Below are positions 1 to 10,628 of a stretch of DNA of 64,000 nt, in pieces. The translations under genes were made by a program, and so were the position numbers. The notes below the pieces were generated by a model. The model saw only the letters and a list, made by a program, of their open reading frames with translations, was not told where the DNA came from and made no database searches. The DNA is from Mercurialis annua (lineage: Eukaryota > Streptophyta > Magnoliopsida > Malpighiales > Euphorbiaceae). Numbering within the stretch: the first letter of the stretch is position 1; each line of letters begins with the position of its first letter. The DNA lies in the NCBI RefSeq assembly GCF_937616625.2, contig NC_065577.1:1-64000 (forward strand), written 5' to 3'.

Positions 1-7
1 CCTACAA
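1..7. other. Irregular first telomere unit
   Basis: The window opens with CCTACAA in place of a phase-matched CCCTAAA remnant, that is, one A to C difference. It lies at the extreme end of the sequence, where read-end error is as likely as a real variant. Confidence 0.5.
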
Positions 8-476
8 CCCTAAACCCTAAACCCTAAACCCTAAACCCTAAACCCTAAACCCTAAACCCTAAACCCTAAACCCTAAACCCTAAACCCTAAACCCTAAACC
101 CTAAACCCTAAACCCTAAACCCTAAACCCTAAACCCTAAACCCTAAACCCTAAACCCTAAACCCTAAACCCTAAACCCTAAACCCTAAACCCTAAACCCT
201 AAACCCTAAACCCTAAACCCTAAACCCTAAACCCTAAACCCTAAACCCTAAACCCTAAACCCTAAACCCTAAACCCTAAACCCTAAACCCTAAACCCTAA
301 ACCCTAAACCCTAAACCCTAAACCCTAAACCCTAAACCCTAAACCCTAAACCCTAAACCCTAAACCCTAAACCCTAAACCCTAAACCCTAAACCCTAAAC
401 CCTAAACCCTAAACCCTAAACCCTAAACCCTAAACCCTAAACCCTAAACCCTAAACCCTAAACCCTAAACCCTAAA

Positions 477-482
477 CCCTAA
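477..482. repeat. Variant telomere unit CCCTAA
   Basis: A single 6-bp unit lacking one A, identical to the vertebrate-type unit. It is isolated in a perfect CCCTAAA context. Confidence 0.9.
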
Positions 483-923
483 CCCTAAACCCTAAACCCT
501 AAACCCTAAACCCTAAACCCTAAACCCTAAACCCTAAACCCTAAACCCTAAACCCTAAACCCTAAACCCTAAACCCTAAACCCTAAACCCTAAACCCTAA
601 ACCCTAAACCCTAAACCCTAAACCCTAAACCCTAAACCCTAAACCCTAAACCCTAAACCCTAAACCCTAAACCCTAAACCCTAAACCCTAAACCCTAAAC
701 CCTAAACCCTAAACCCTAAACCCTAAACCCTAAACCCTAAACCCTAAACCCTAAACCCTAAACCCTAAACCCTAAACCCTAAACCCTAAACCCTAAACCC
801 TAAACCCTAAACCCTAAACCCTAAACCCTAAACCCTAAACCCTAAACCCTAAACCCTAAACCCTAAACCCTAAACCCTAAACCCTAAACCCTAAACCCTA
901 AACCCTAAACCCTAAACCCTAAA

Positions 924-931
924 CCCCTAAA
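924..931. repeat. Variant telomere unit CCCCTAAA
   Basis: An 8-bp unit with one extra C in an otherwise perfect tract. Confidence 0.9.
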
Positions 932-1505
932 CCCTAAACCCTAAACCCTAAACCCTAAACCCTAAACCCTAAACCCTAAACCCTAAACCCTAAACCCTAA
1001 ACCCTAAACCCTAAACCCTAAACCCTAAACCCTAAACCCTAAACCCTAAACCCTAAACCCTAAACCCTAAACCCTAAACCCTAAACCCTAAACCCTAAAC
1101 CCTAAACCCTAAACCCTAAACCCTAAACCCTAAACCCTAAACCCTAAACCCTAAACCCTAAACCCTAAACCCTAAACCCTAAACCCTAAACCCTAAACCC
1201 TAAACCCTAAACCCTAAACCCTAAACCCTAAACCCTAAACCCTAAACCCTAAACCCTAAACCCTAAACCCTAAACCCTAAACCCTAAACCCTAAACCCTA
1301 AACCCTAAACCCTAAACCCTAAACCCTAAACCCTAAACCCTAAACCCTAAACCCTAAACCCTAAACCCTAAACCCTAAACCCTAAACCCTAAACCCTAAA
1401 CCCTAAACCCTAAACCCTAAACCCTAAACCCTAAACCCTAAACCCTAAACCCTAAACCCTAAACCCTAAACCCTAAACCCTAAACCCTAAACCCTAAACC
1501 CTAAA

Positions 1506-1511
1506 CCCTAA
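1506..1511. repeat. Variant telomere unit CCCTAA
   Basis: The second 6-bp unit lacking one A, about 1.03 kb internal to the first. Confidence 0.9.
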
Positions 1512-2582
1512 CCCTAAACCCTAAACCCTAAACCCTAAACCCTAAACCCTAAACCCTAAACCCTAAACCCTAAACCCTAAACCCTAAACCCTAAACCCTA
1601 AACCCTAAACCCTAAACCCTAAACCCTAAACCCTAAACCCTAAACCCTAAACCCTAAACCCTAAACCCTAAACCCTAAACCCTAAACCCTAAACCCTAAA
1701 CCCTAAACCCTAAACCCTAAACCCTAAACCCTAAACCCTAAACCCTAAACCCTAAACCCTAAACCCTAAACCCTAAACCCTAAACCCTAAACCCTAAACC
1801 CTAAACCCTAAACCCTAAACCCTAAACCCTAAACCCTAAACCCTAAACCCTAAACCCTAAACCCTAAACCCTAAACCCTAAACCCTAAACCCTAAACCCT
1901 AAACCCTAAACCCTAAACCCTAAACCCTAAACCCTAAACCCTAAACCCTAAACCCTAAACCCTAAACCCTAAACCCTAAACCCTAAACCCTAAACCCTAA
2001 ACCCTAAACCCTAAACCCTAAACCCTAAACCCTAAACCCTAAACCCTAAACCCTAAACCCTAAACCCTAAACCCTAAACCCTAAACCCTAAACCCTAAAC
2101 CCTAAACCCTAAACCCTAAACCCTAAACCCTAAACCCTAAACCCTAAACCCTAAACCCTAAACCCTAAACCCTAAACCCTAAACCCTAAACCCTAAACCC
2201 TAAACCCTAAACCCTAAACCCTAAACCCTAAACCCTAAACCCTAAACCCTAAACCCTAAACCCTAAACCCTAAACCCTAAACCCTAAACCCTAAACCCTA
2301 AACCCTAAACCCTAAACCCTAAACCCTAAACCCTAAACCCTAAACCCTAAACCCTAAACCCTAAACCCTAAACCCTAAACCCTAAACCCTAAACCCTAAA
2401 CCCTAAACCCTAAACCCTAAACCCTAAACCCTAAACCCTAAACCCTAAACCCTAAACCCTAAACCCTAAACCCTAAACCCTAAACCCTAAACCCTAAACC
2501 CTAAACCCTAAACCCTAAACCCTAAACCCTAAACCCTAAACCCTAAACCCTAAACCCTAAACCCTAAACCCTAAACCCTAAA

Positions 2583-2590
2583 CCCTAAAA
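2583..2590. repeat. Variant telomere unit CCCTAAAA
   Basis: An 8-bp unit with one extra A. Confidence 0.9.
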
Positions 2591-3157
2591 CCCTAAACCC
2601 TAAACCCTAAACCCTAAACCCTAAACCCTAAACCCTAAACCCTAAACCCTAAACCCTAAACCCTAAACCCTAAACCCTAAACCCTAAACCCTAAACCCTA
2701 AACCCTAAACCCTAAACCCTAAACCCTAAACCCTAAACCCTAAACCCTAAACCCTAAACCCTAAACCCTAAACCCTAAACCCTAAACCCTAAACCCTAAA
2801 CCCTAAACCCTAAACCCTAAACCCTAAACCCTAAACCCTAAACCCTAAACCCTAAACCCTAAACCCTAAACCCTAAACCCTAAACCCTAAACCCTAAACC
2901 CTAAACCCTAAACCCTAAACCCTAAACCCTAAACCCTAAACCCTAAACCCTAAACCCTAAACCCTAAACCCTAAACCCTAAACCCTAAACCCTAAACCCT
3001 AAACCCTAAACCCTAAACCCTAAACCCTAAACCCTAAACCCTAAACCCTAAACCCTAAACCCTAAACCCTAAACCCTAAACCCTAAACCCTAAACCCTAA
3101 ACCCTAAACCCTAAACCCTAAACCCTAAACCCTAAACCCTAAACCCTAAACCCTAAA

Positions 3158-3165
3158 CCCTAAAA
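3158..3165. repeat. Variant telomere unit CCCTAAAA
   Basis: An 8-bp unit with one extra A, ten units before the satellite junction. It is the only irregularity near the proximal end of the telomere. Confidence 0.9.
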
Positions 3166-3228
3166 CCCTAAACCCTAAACCCTAAACCCTAAACCCTAAA
3201 CCCTAAACCCTAAACCCTAAACCCTAAA

Positions 3229-3240
3229 CCCTAAACAGCT
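3229..3240. other. Telomere-satellite junction
   Basis: The last CCCTAAA (3229-3235) is followed directly by CAGCT (3236-3240), the conserved start of the satellite monomer. Inside the array the same place normally reads CCCCAAAACAGCTC. In some monomers it reads CCCCTAAACAGCTC, which contains a perfect CCCTAAA (7187-7193, 9891-9897, and on the other strand 13333-13339). The telomere therefore begins at a telomere-like site already present in the satellite. This suits telomere addition or recombination at that motif; the mechanism is inferred. Confidence 0.85.
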
Positions 3241-3475
3241 CAGGGAGGGGAGTTTGGGTGCTTTTTTTGACCCTATAAGCGTACCGGATGAAGTTGGAAC
3301 CTCAACCGAAGTTTTATAGGTTGTTGAAGACAATAAGAATGTTCAATTAGTTTGTTAATCTATCGGTTATTCGGACAACGTTTCTAGTTGGGATTATTGA
3401 AAATCATATAAAAGTTATTTGATAAATTAATTATCGTTTTATCCTATTTTTGGGGCTTTTCTGCATTCCCCAAAA
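3236..3475 (+). repeat. First satellite monomer, chimeric and shortened to 240 bp
   Basis: This monomer is 98 bp shorter than the regular 338 bp. Its first 125 bases match an A-type monomer, up to TTTGTTAATC at 3351-3360. It then jumps directly to the last part of a C-type monomer, starting TATCGGTTATTCGG at 3361. The middle block with the GTAGGCTAG region is missing. All other forward monomers have the full block, so this is a local deletion next to the telomere. Confidence 0.9.
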
Positions 3476-3846
3476 CAGCTCAGGGAGGGGAGTTTGGGTG
3501 CTTTTTTTGACCCTATAAGCGTACCGGATGAAGTTGGAACCTCAACCGAAGTTTTATAGGTTGTTGAAGACAATAAGAATGTTCAATTAGTTTGTTAATC
3601 AGACCGTTTTATGTAAGCATTTTGATAGCCCAAAGTAGGCTAGAAAAGGGATTTTTGAAAAGTTGAGTTTAACTAGGAATTTTGTTAGGTCGATAAATTA
3701 TCTGTTATTGGGACAACATATCTAGTTGGGATTATTTAAAATCATAGAAAAGTTATTTAATAAATAAATTATCGTTTAATCCTGTTTTTAAGATTTTTGT
3801 GCATCCCCCAAAACAGCTCAGGGAGGGGAGTTTGGGTGCGTTTTTT

Positions 3847-3853
3847 AACCCTA
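3847..3853 (+). promoter_or_regulatory. Telobox AACCCTA in B-type monomers (first instance)
   Basis: AACCCTA, a permuted telomere unit, lies at positions 34-40 of each B monomer: 3847, 4861, 5537, 6551, 7565, 8579, 9255 and 10269 in the forward array. It appears as TAGGGTT in reverse, for example 11265-11271, and in most monomers with TATAGGGTTAAAAAAC further in. A monomers have GACCCTA and lack it. Teloboxes are known binding sites of plant TRB Myb proteins; binding here is inferred. Confidence 0.6.
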
Positions 3854-4123
3854 TTAGCGTACCGGGTGAAGTTGGAACCTGAACAAAAGATTTAGACAGT
3901 GTTACAGGCAATATGAATATTCAATTAGTTTGTTAATCAGACCGTTTTATGTAAGCATTTTGATAGCCCGAAGTAGGCTAGAAAATGTATTTTTGAAAAG
4001 TTGAGTTTAACTAAAAATTTTGTTAGCTCGATAAGTTATCTGTTATTGGGACAACATTTCTAGTTGGGATTATTTAAAATCATAGAAAAGTTATTTGATA
4101 AATAAATTATCGTTTTATCCCGT

Positions 4124-4151
4124 TTTTGGGGTTTTTGTGCATTCCCCAAAA
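4124..4151. repeat. Boundary hairpin TTTTGGGG...CCCCAAAA (example)
   Basis: TTTTGGGG (4124-4131), 12-base loop, CCCCAAAA (4144-4151), directly before the monomer start at 4152. The same structure closes many monomers, for example 10629-10656 in reverse. Some monomers weaken it with TTTTGGGA or GCAGAGCCCC variants. Confidence 0.8.
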
Positions 4152-4489
4152 CAGCTTAGGGACGGGAGTTTGGGTGCGATTTTTGACCCTATAAGCGTAC
4201 CGAATGAAGTTGGAACATGAACAAAAGATCTAGAAAGTGTTACAAACAATATGAATATTCAATTAGTTTGTTAATTAGACCGTTTTATGTAAGCATTTTG
4301 ATAGCCCGAAGTAGGCTAGAAAAGGGATTTTTGAAAAGTTGAGTTTGACTAGGAATTTTGTTAGCTCGATAAATTATCGGTTATTCGGACAACGTTTCTA
4401 GTTGGGATTATTGAAAATCATATAAAAGTTATTTGATAAATTAATTATCGTTTTATCCTATTTTTGGGGCTTTTCTGCATTCCCCAAAA

Positions 4490-6179
4490 CAGCTCAGGGA
4501 GGGGAGTTTGGGTGCTTTTTTTGACCCTATAAGCGTACCGGATGAAGTTGGAACCTCAACCGAAGTTTTATAGGTTGTTGAAGACAATAAGAATGTTCAA
4601 TTAGTTTGTTAATCAGACCGTTTTATGTAAGCATTTTGATAGCCCGAAGTAGGCTAGAAAAGGGATTTTTGAAAAGTTGAGTTTAACTAGGAATTTTGTT
4701 AGGTCGATAAATTATCTGTTATTGGGACAACATTTCTAGTTGGGATTATTTAAAATCATAGAAAAGTTATTTAATAAATAAATTATCGTTTAATCCCGTT
4801 TTTGGGATTTTTGTGCATCCCCCAAAACAGCTCAGGGAGGGGAGTTTGGGTGCGTTTTTTAACCCTATAAGCGTACCGGGTGAAGTTGGAACCTGAACAA
4901 AAGATTTAGACAGTGTTACAGGCAATATGAATATTCAATTAGTTTGTTAATCAGACCGTTTTATGTAAGTATTTTGATAGCCCGAAGTAGGCTAGAAAAT
5001 GTATTTTTGAAAAGTTGAGTTTAACTAAAAAATTTGTTAGCTCGATAAGTTATCTGTTATTGGGACAACATTTCTAGTTGGGATTATTTAAAATCATAGA
5101 AAAGTTATTTGATAAATAAATTATCGTTTTATCCCGTTTTTGGGGTTTTTGTGCATTCCCCAAAACAGCTCAGGGAGGGGAGTTTGGGTGCGTTTTTTGA
5201 CCCTATAAGCGTACCGGATGAAGTTGGAACCTCAAGCGAAGTTTTATAGGTTGTTGAAGACAATAAGAATGTTCAATTAGTTTGTTAATCAGACCGTTTT
5301 ATGTAAGCATTTTGATAGCCCGAAGTAGGCTAGAAAAGGGATTTTTGAAAAGTTGAGTTTAACTAGGAATTTTGTTAGGTCGATAAATTATCTGTTATTG
5401 GGACAACATTTCTAGTTGGGATTATTTAAAATCATAGAAAAGTTATTTAATAAATAAATTATCGTTTAATCCCGTTTTTGGGATTTTTGTGCATCCCCCA
5501 AAACAGCTCAGGGAGGGGAGTTTGGGTGCGTTTTTTAACCCTATAAGCGTACCGGGTGAAGTTGGAACCTGAACAAAAGATTTAGACAGTGTTACAGGCA
5601 ATATGAATATTCAATTAGTTTGTTAATCAGACCGTTTTATGTAAGCATTTTGATAGCCCGAAGTAGGCTAGAAAATGTATTTTTGAAAAGTTGAGTTTAA
5701 CTAAAAATTTTGTTAGCTCGATAAGTTATCTGTTATTGGGACAACATTTCTAGTTGGGATTATTTAAAATCATAGAAAAGTTATTTGATAAATAAATTAT
5801 CGTTTTATCCCGTTTTTGGGGTTTTTGTGCATTCCCCAAAACAGCTTAGGGACGGGAGTTTGGGTGCGTTTTTTGACCCTATAAGCGTACCGAATGAAGT
5901 TGGAACATGAACAAAAGATCTAGAAAGTGTTACAAACAATATGAATATTCAATTAGTTTGTTAATTAGACCGTTTTATGTAAGCATTTTGATAGCCCGAA
6001 GTAGGCTAGAAAAGGGATTTTTGAAAAGTTGAGTTTGACTAGGAATTTTGTTAGCTCGATAAATTATCGGTTATTCGGACAACGTTTCTAGTTGGGATTA
6101 TTGAAAATCATATAAAAGTTATTTGATAAATTAATTATCGTTTTATCCTATTTTTGGGGCTTTTCTGCATTCCCCAAAA
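4490..6179 (+). repeat. 5-mer module X (A-B*-A'-B-C)
   Basis: Five monomers, 1690 bp, in the order A, B*, A', B, C. B* is recognised by GTAAGTATTTTG and by the run AAAAAATTTGTTAG. A' is recognised by CTCAAGCGAAG with GTGCGTTTTTTG. The inverted partner is 13333-15022. Confidence 0.85.
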
Positions 6180-7193
6180 CAGCTCAGGGAGGGGAGTTTG
6201 GGTGCTTTTTTTGACCCTATAAGCGTACCGGATGAAGTTGGAACCTCAACCGAAGTTTTATAGGTTGTTGAAGACAATAAGAATGTTCAATTAGTTTGTT
6301 AATCAGACCGTTTTATGTAAGCATTTTGATAGCCCGAAGTAGGCTAGAAAAGGGATTTTTGAAAAGTTGAGTTTAACTAGGAATTTTGTTAGGTCGATAA
6401 ATTATCTGTTATTGGGACAACATATCTAGTTGGGATTATTTAAAATCATAGAAAAGTTATTTAATAAATAAATTATCTTTTAATCCCGTTTTTGGGATTT
6501 TTGTGCATCCCCCAAAACAGCTCAGGGAGGGGAGTTTGGGTGCGTTTTTTAACCCTATAAGCGTACCGGGTGAAGTTGGAACCTGAACAAAAGATTTAGA
6601 CAGTGTTACAGGCAATATGAATATTCAATTAGTTTGTTAATCAGACCGTTTTATGTAAGCATTTTGATAGCCCGAAGTAGGCTAGAAAATGTATTTTTGA
6701 AAAGTTGAGTTTAACTAAAAATTTTGTTAGCTCGATAAGTTATCTGTTATTGGGACAACATTTCTAGTTGGGATTATTTAAAATCATAGAAAAGTTATTT
6801 GATAAATAAATTATCGTTTTATCCCGTTTTTGGGGTTTTTGTGCATTCCCCAAAACAGCTTAGGGACGGGAGTTTGGGTGCGTTTTTTGACCCTATAAGC
6901 GTACCGAATGAAGTTGGAACATGAACAAAAGATCTAGAAAGTGTTACAAACAATATGAATATTCAATTAGTTTGTTAATTAGACCGTTTTATGTAAGCAT
7001 TTTGATAGCCCGAAGTAGGCTAGAAAAGGGATTTTTGAAAAGTTGAGTTTGACTAGGAATTTTGTTAGCTCGATAAATTATCGGTTATTCGGACAACGTT
7101 TCTAGTTGGGATTATTGAAAATCATATAAAAGTTATTTGATAAATTAATTATCGTTTTATCCTATTTTTGGGGCTTTTCTGCATTCCCCTAAA
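6180..7193 (+). repeat. 3-mer module Y (A-B-C), extra in this arm
   Basis: 1014 bp of A, B, C. The A monomer has CATATCTAG and ATCTTTTAATCC. The C monomer ends with the perfect CCCTAAA at 7187-7193. The opposite arm of the inverted duplication has one A-B-C module fewer at this place, so one of 6180-7193 and 7194-8207 is the surplus. Confidence 0.8.
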
Positions 7194-8207
7194 CAGCTCA
7201 GGGAGGGGAGTTTGGGTGCTTTTTTTGACCCTATAAGCGTACCGGATGAAGTTGGAACCTCAACCGAAGTTTTATAGGTTGTTGAAGACAATAAGAATGT
7301 TCAATTAGTTTGTTAATCAGACCGTTTTATGTAAGCATTTTGATAGCCCGAAGTAGGCTAGAAAAGGGATTTTTGAAAAGTTGAGTTTAACTAGGAATTT
7401 TGTTAGGTCGATAAATTATCTGTTATTGGGACAACATATCTAGTTGGGATTATTTAAAATCATAGAAAAGTTATTTAATAAATAAATTATCTTTTAATCC
7501 CGTTTTTGGGATTTTTGTGCATCCCCCAAAACAGCTCAGGGAGGGGAGTTTGGGTGCGTTTTTTAACCCTATAAGCGTACCGGGTGAAGTTGGAACCTGA
7601 ACAAAAGATTTAGACAGTGTTACAGGCAATATGAATATTCAATTAGTTTGTTAATCAGACCGTTTTATGTAAGCATTTTGATAGCCCGAAGTAGGCTAGA
7701 AAATGTATTTTTGAAAAGTTGAGTTTAACTAAAAATTTTGTTAGCTCGATAAGTTATCTGTTATTGGGACAACATTTCTAGTTGGGATTATTTAAAATCA
7801 TAGAAAAGTTATTTGATAAATAAATTATCGTTTTATCCCGTTTTTGGGGTTTTTGTGCATTCCCCAAAACAGCTTAGGGACGGGAGTTTGGGTGCATTTT
7901 TTGACCCTATAAGCGTACCGAATGAAGTTGGAACATGAACAAAAGATATAGACAGTGTTACAGACAATATGAATATTTAATTAGTTTGTTAATTAGACCG
8001 TTTTATGTAAGCATTTTGATAGCCCGAAGTAGGCTAGAAAAGGGATTTTTGAAAAGTTGAGTTTGACTAGGAATTTTGTTAGCTCGATAAATTATCGGTT
8101 ATTCGGACAACGTTTCTAGTTGGGATTATTGAAAATCATATAAAAGTTATTTGATAAATTAATTATCGTTTTATCCTATTTTTGGGGCTTTTCTGCATTC
8201 CCCAAAA
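7194..8207 (+). repeat. 3-mer module Y' (A-B-C')
   Basis: 1014 bp. The C' monomer carries GTGCATTTTTTG, GATATAGACAG and ATATTTAATTAG, which separate it from C. The inverted partner is 12319-13332. Confidence 0.85.
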
Positions 8208-9897
8208 CAGCTCAGGGAGGGGAGTTTGGGTGCTTTTTTTGACCCTATAAGCGTACCGGATGAAGTTGGAACCTCAACCAAAGTTTTATAGGTTGTTGAA
8301 GACAATAAGAATGTTCAATTAGTTTGTTAATCAGACCGTTTTATGTAAGCATTTTGATAGCCCGAAGTAGGCTAGAAAAGGGATTTTTGAAAAGTTGAGT
8401 TTAACTAGGAATTTTGTTAGGTCGATAAATTATCTGTTATTGGGACAACATTTCTAGTTGGGATTATTTAAAATCATAGAAAAGTTATTTAATAAATAAA
8501 TTATCGTTTAATCCCGTTTTTGGGATTTTTGTGCATCCCCCAAAACAGCTCAGGGAGGGGAGTTTGGGTGCGTTTTTTAACCCTATAAGCGTACCGGGTG
8601 AAGTTGGAACCTGAACAAAAGATTTAGACAGTGTTACAGGCAATATGAATATTCAATTAGTTTGTTAATCAGACCGTTTTATGTAAGTATTTTGATAGCC
8701 CGAAGTAGGCTAGAAAATGTATTTTTGAAAAGTTGAGTTTAACTAAAAAATTTGTTAGCTCGATAAGTTATCTGTTATTGGGACAACATTTCTAGTTGGG
8801 ATTATTTAAAATCATAGAAAAGTTATTTGATAAATAAATTATCGTTTTATCCCGTTTTTGGGGTTTTTGTGCATTCCCCAAAACAGCTCAGGGAGGGGAG
8901 TTTGGGTGCGTTTTTTGACCCTATAAGCGTACCGGATGAAGTTGGAACCTCAAGCGAAGTTTTATAGGTTGTTGAAGACAATAAGAATGTTCAATTAGTT
9001 TGTTAATCAGACCGTTTTATGTAAGCATTTTGATAGCCCGAAGTAGGCTAGAAAAGGGATTTTTGAAAAGTTGAGTTTAACTAGGAATTTTGTTAGGTCG
9101 ATAAATTATCTGTTATTGGGACAACATTTCTAGTTGGGATTATTTAAAATCATAGAAAAGTTATTTAATAAATAAATTATCGTTTAATCCCGTTTTTGGG
9201 ATTTTTGTGCATCCCCCAAAACAGCTCAGGGAGGGGAGTTTGGGTGCGTTTTTTAACCCTATAAGCGTACCGGGTGAAGTTGGAACCTGAACAAAAGATT
9301 TAGACAGTGTTACAGGCAATATGAATATTCAATTAGTTTGTTAATCAGACCGTTTTATGTAAGCATTTTGATAGCCCGAAGTAGGCTAGAAAATGTATTT
9401 TTGAAAAGTTGAGTTTAACTAAAAATTTTGTTAGCTCGATAAGTTATCTGTTATTGGGACAACATTTCTAGTTGGGATTATTTAAAATCATAGAAAAGTT
9501 ATTTGATAAATAAATTATCGTTTTATCCCGTTTTTGGGGTTTTTGTGCATTCCCCAAAACAGCTTAGGGACGGGAGTTTGGGTGCGTTTTTTGACCCTAT
9601 AAGCGTACCGAATGAAGTTGGAACATGAACAAAAGATCTAGAAAGTGTTACAAACAATATGAATATTCAATTAGTTTGTTAATTAGACCGTTTTATGTAA
9701 GCATTTTGATAGCCCGAAGTAGGCTAGAAAAGGTATTTTTGAAAAGTTGAGTTTGACTAGGAATTTTGTTAGCTCGATAAATTATCGGTTATTCGGACAA
9801 CGTTTCTAGTTGGGATTATTGAAAATCATATAAAAGTTATTTGATAAATTAATTATCGTTTTATCCTATTTTTGGGGCTTTTCTGCATTCCCCTAAA
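8208..9897 (+). repeat. 5-mer module X (A-B*-A'-B-C), second forward copy
   Basis: 1690 bp, the same order and diagnostic variants as 4490-6179, exactly 3718 bp (11 monomers) downstream. It differs in CTCAACCAAAG in its A monomer and in a perfect CCCTAAA at its end (9891-9897). The inverted partner is 10629-12318. Confidence 0.85.
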
Positions 9898-10419
9898 CAG
9901 CTCAGGGAGGGGAGTTTGGGTGCTTTTTTTGACCCTATAAGCGTACCGGATGAAGTTGGAACCTCAACCGAAGTTTTATAGGTTGTTGAAGACAATAAGA
10001 ATGTTCAATTAGTTTGTTAATCAGACCGTTTTATGTAAGCATTTTGATAGCCCGAAGTAGGCTAGAAAAGGGATTTTTGAAAAGTTGAGTTTAACTAGGA
10101 ATTTTGTTAGGTCGATAAATTATCTGTTATTGGGACAACATATCTAGTTGGGATTATTTAAAATCATAGAAAAGTTATTTAATAAATAAATTATCTTTTA
10201 ATCCCGTTTTTGGGATTTTTGTGCATCCCCCAAAACAGCTCAGGGAGGGGAGTTTGGGTGCGTTTTTTAACCCTATAAGCGTACCGGGTGAAGTTGGAAC
10301 CTGAACAAAAGATTTAGACAGTGTTACAGGCAATATGAATATTCAATTAGTTTGTTAATCAGACCGTTTTATGTAAGCATTTTGATAGCCCGAAGTAGGC
10401 TAGAAAATGTATTTTTGAA
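9898..10419 (+). repeat. Partial module (A plus truncated B) at the inversion
   Basis: One full A monomer (9898-10235) and 184 bp of a B monomer (10236-10419). B breaks off after TGTATTTTTGAA, where the array reverses. Confidence 0.85.
10107..10419 (+). other. Spacer at the centre of the inverted duplication
   Basis: 313 bp between the two arms: the end of an A monomer and the start of a B monomer in forward orientation. The right arm begins with the reverse complement of the bases ending at 10106. This is the geometry of a fold-back event. Confidence 0.8.
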
Positions 10420-10420
10420 C
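10418..10420. other. Inversion breakpoint in the satellite
   Basis: Forward B-monomer sequence TGTATTTTTGAA runs directly into reverse A-monomer sequence AACAAAATTCC. The two sides share only AA (10418-10419), a 2-bp microhomology. No foreign DNA lies at the join. Confidence 0.9.
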
Positions 10421-10628
10421 AAAATTCCTAGTTAAACTCAACTTTTCAAAAATCCCTTTTCTAGCCTACTTCGGGCTATCAAAATGCTTACATAAAACGG
10501 TCTGATTAACAAACTAATTGAACATTCTTATTGTCTTCAACAACCTATAAAACTTCGGTTGAGGTTCCAACTTCATCCGGTACGCTTATAGGGTCAAAAA
10601 AAGCACCCAAACTCCCCTCCCTGAGCTG
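10420..10628 (-). repeat. Partial A monomer at the inversion
   Basis: 209 bp of an A-type monomer (CTTCGGTTGAGG, AAAAAAAGCACCC), cut on its left side by the inversion. Confidence 0.85.

Larger units (their letters stand above)
1..3235. repeat. Telomere, (CCCTAAA)n
   Basis: Uninterrupted tandem array of the 7-bp unit CCCTAAA (G-strand TTTAGGG), the Arabidopsis-type telomere repeat of most plants. The C-rich strand runs 5' to 3' into the window, as expected for a left chromosome end. From base 8 to 3235 there are 3228 bases. Five irregular units give a net +1, and the remaining 3227 bases equal exactly 461 units, so no other length change is hidden in the tract. There is almost no degenerate proximal telomere zone: regular units continue to the last base before the satellite. 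Telomerase-made DNA is the obvious explanation; the few variants are spread through the tract. Confidence 0.99.
3476..4489 (+). repeat. 3-mer module Y (A-B-C)
   Basis: Three monomers, 1014 bp, types A, B, C. Private variants mark it: CCCAAAGTAGG near 3628, CTATTAGCG near 3851, and GTGCGATTTTTG near 4176. All three reappear on the opposite strand at 15023-16036, which makes the two modules partners in the inverted duplication. Confidence 0.85.
3476..10106 (+). repeat. Left arm of a long inverted duplication
   Basis: Read as reverse complement, 10420-16036 follows this stretch monomer by monomer. Private variants pair at 3628/15880, 3851/15656 and 4176/15335. From 7870 inward the pairing continues with C' at 7870 against 12656. 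The left arm is 1014 bp longer because it carries one additional A-B-C module. A few single-base differences exist, for example at 8208-8545 and near 9730. Confidence 0.85.
3236..10419 (+). repeat. Subtelomeric satellite array, forward orientation, 338-bp monomer
   Basis: Monomers begin CAGCT(C/T)AGGG at 3236, 3476, 3814, 4152, 4490, 4828, 5166, 5504, 5842, 6180, 6518, 6856, 7194, 7532, 7870, 8208, 8546, 8884, 9222, 9560, 9898 and 10236. After the shortened first copy every step is exactly 338 bp, about twice a plant nucleosome repeat. Three main types recur. A has CTCAACCGAAG and GACCCTATAAG. B has TTAACCCTATAAG and GATTTAGACAG. C has CAGCTTAGGGACGGG and GATCTAGAAAG. A' is an A variant with CTCAAGCGAAG. 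B* is a B variant with GTAAGTATTTTG. The last monomer is cut at the inversion point. No open frame of interest is present. Confidence 0.97.

Noticed and set aside
4124..4151. TTTTGGGG as a ciliate-type telomere remnant
   Set aside because: It occurs once per monomer as one arm of a short hairpin, not in tandem. The true telomere here is TTTAGGG.
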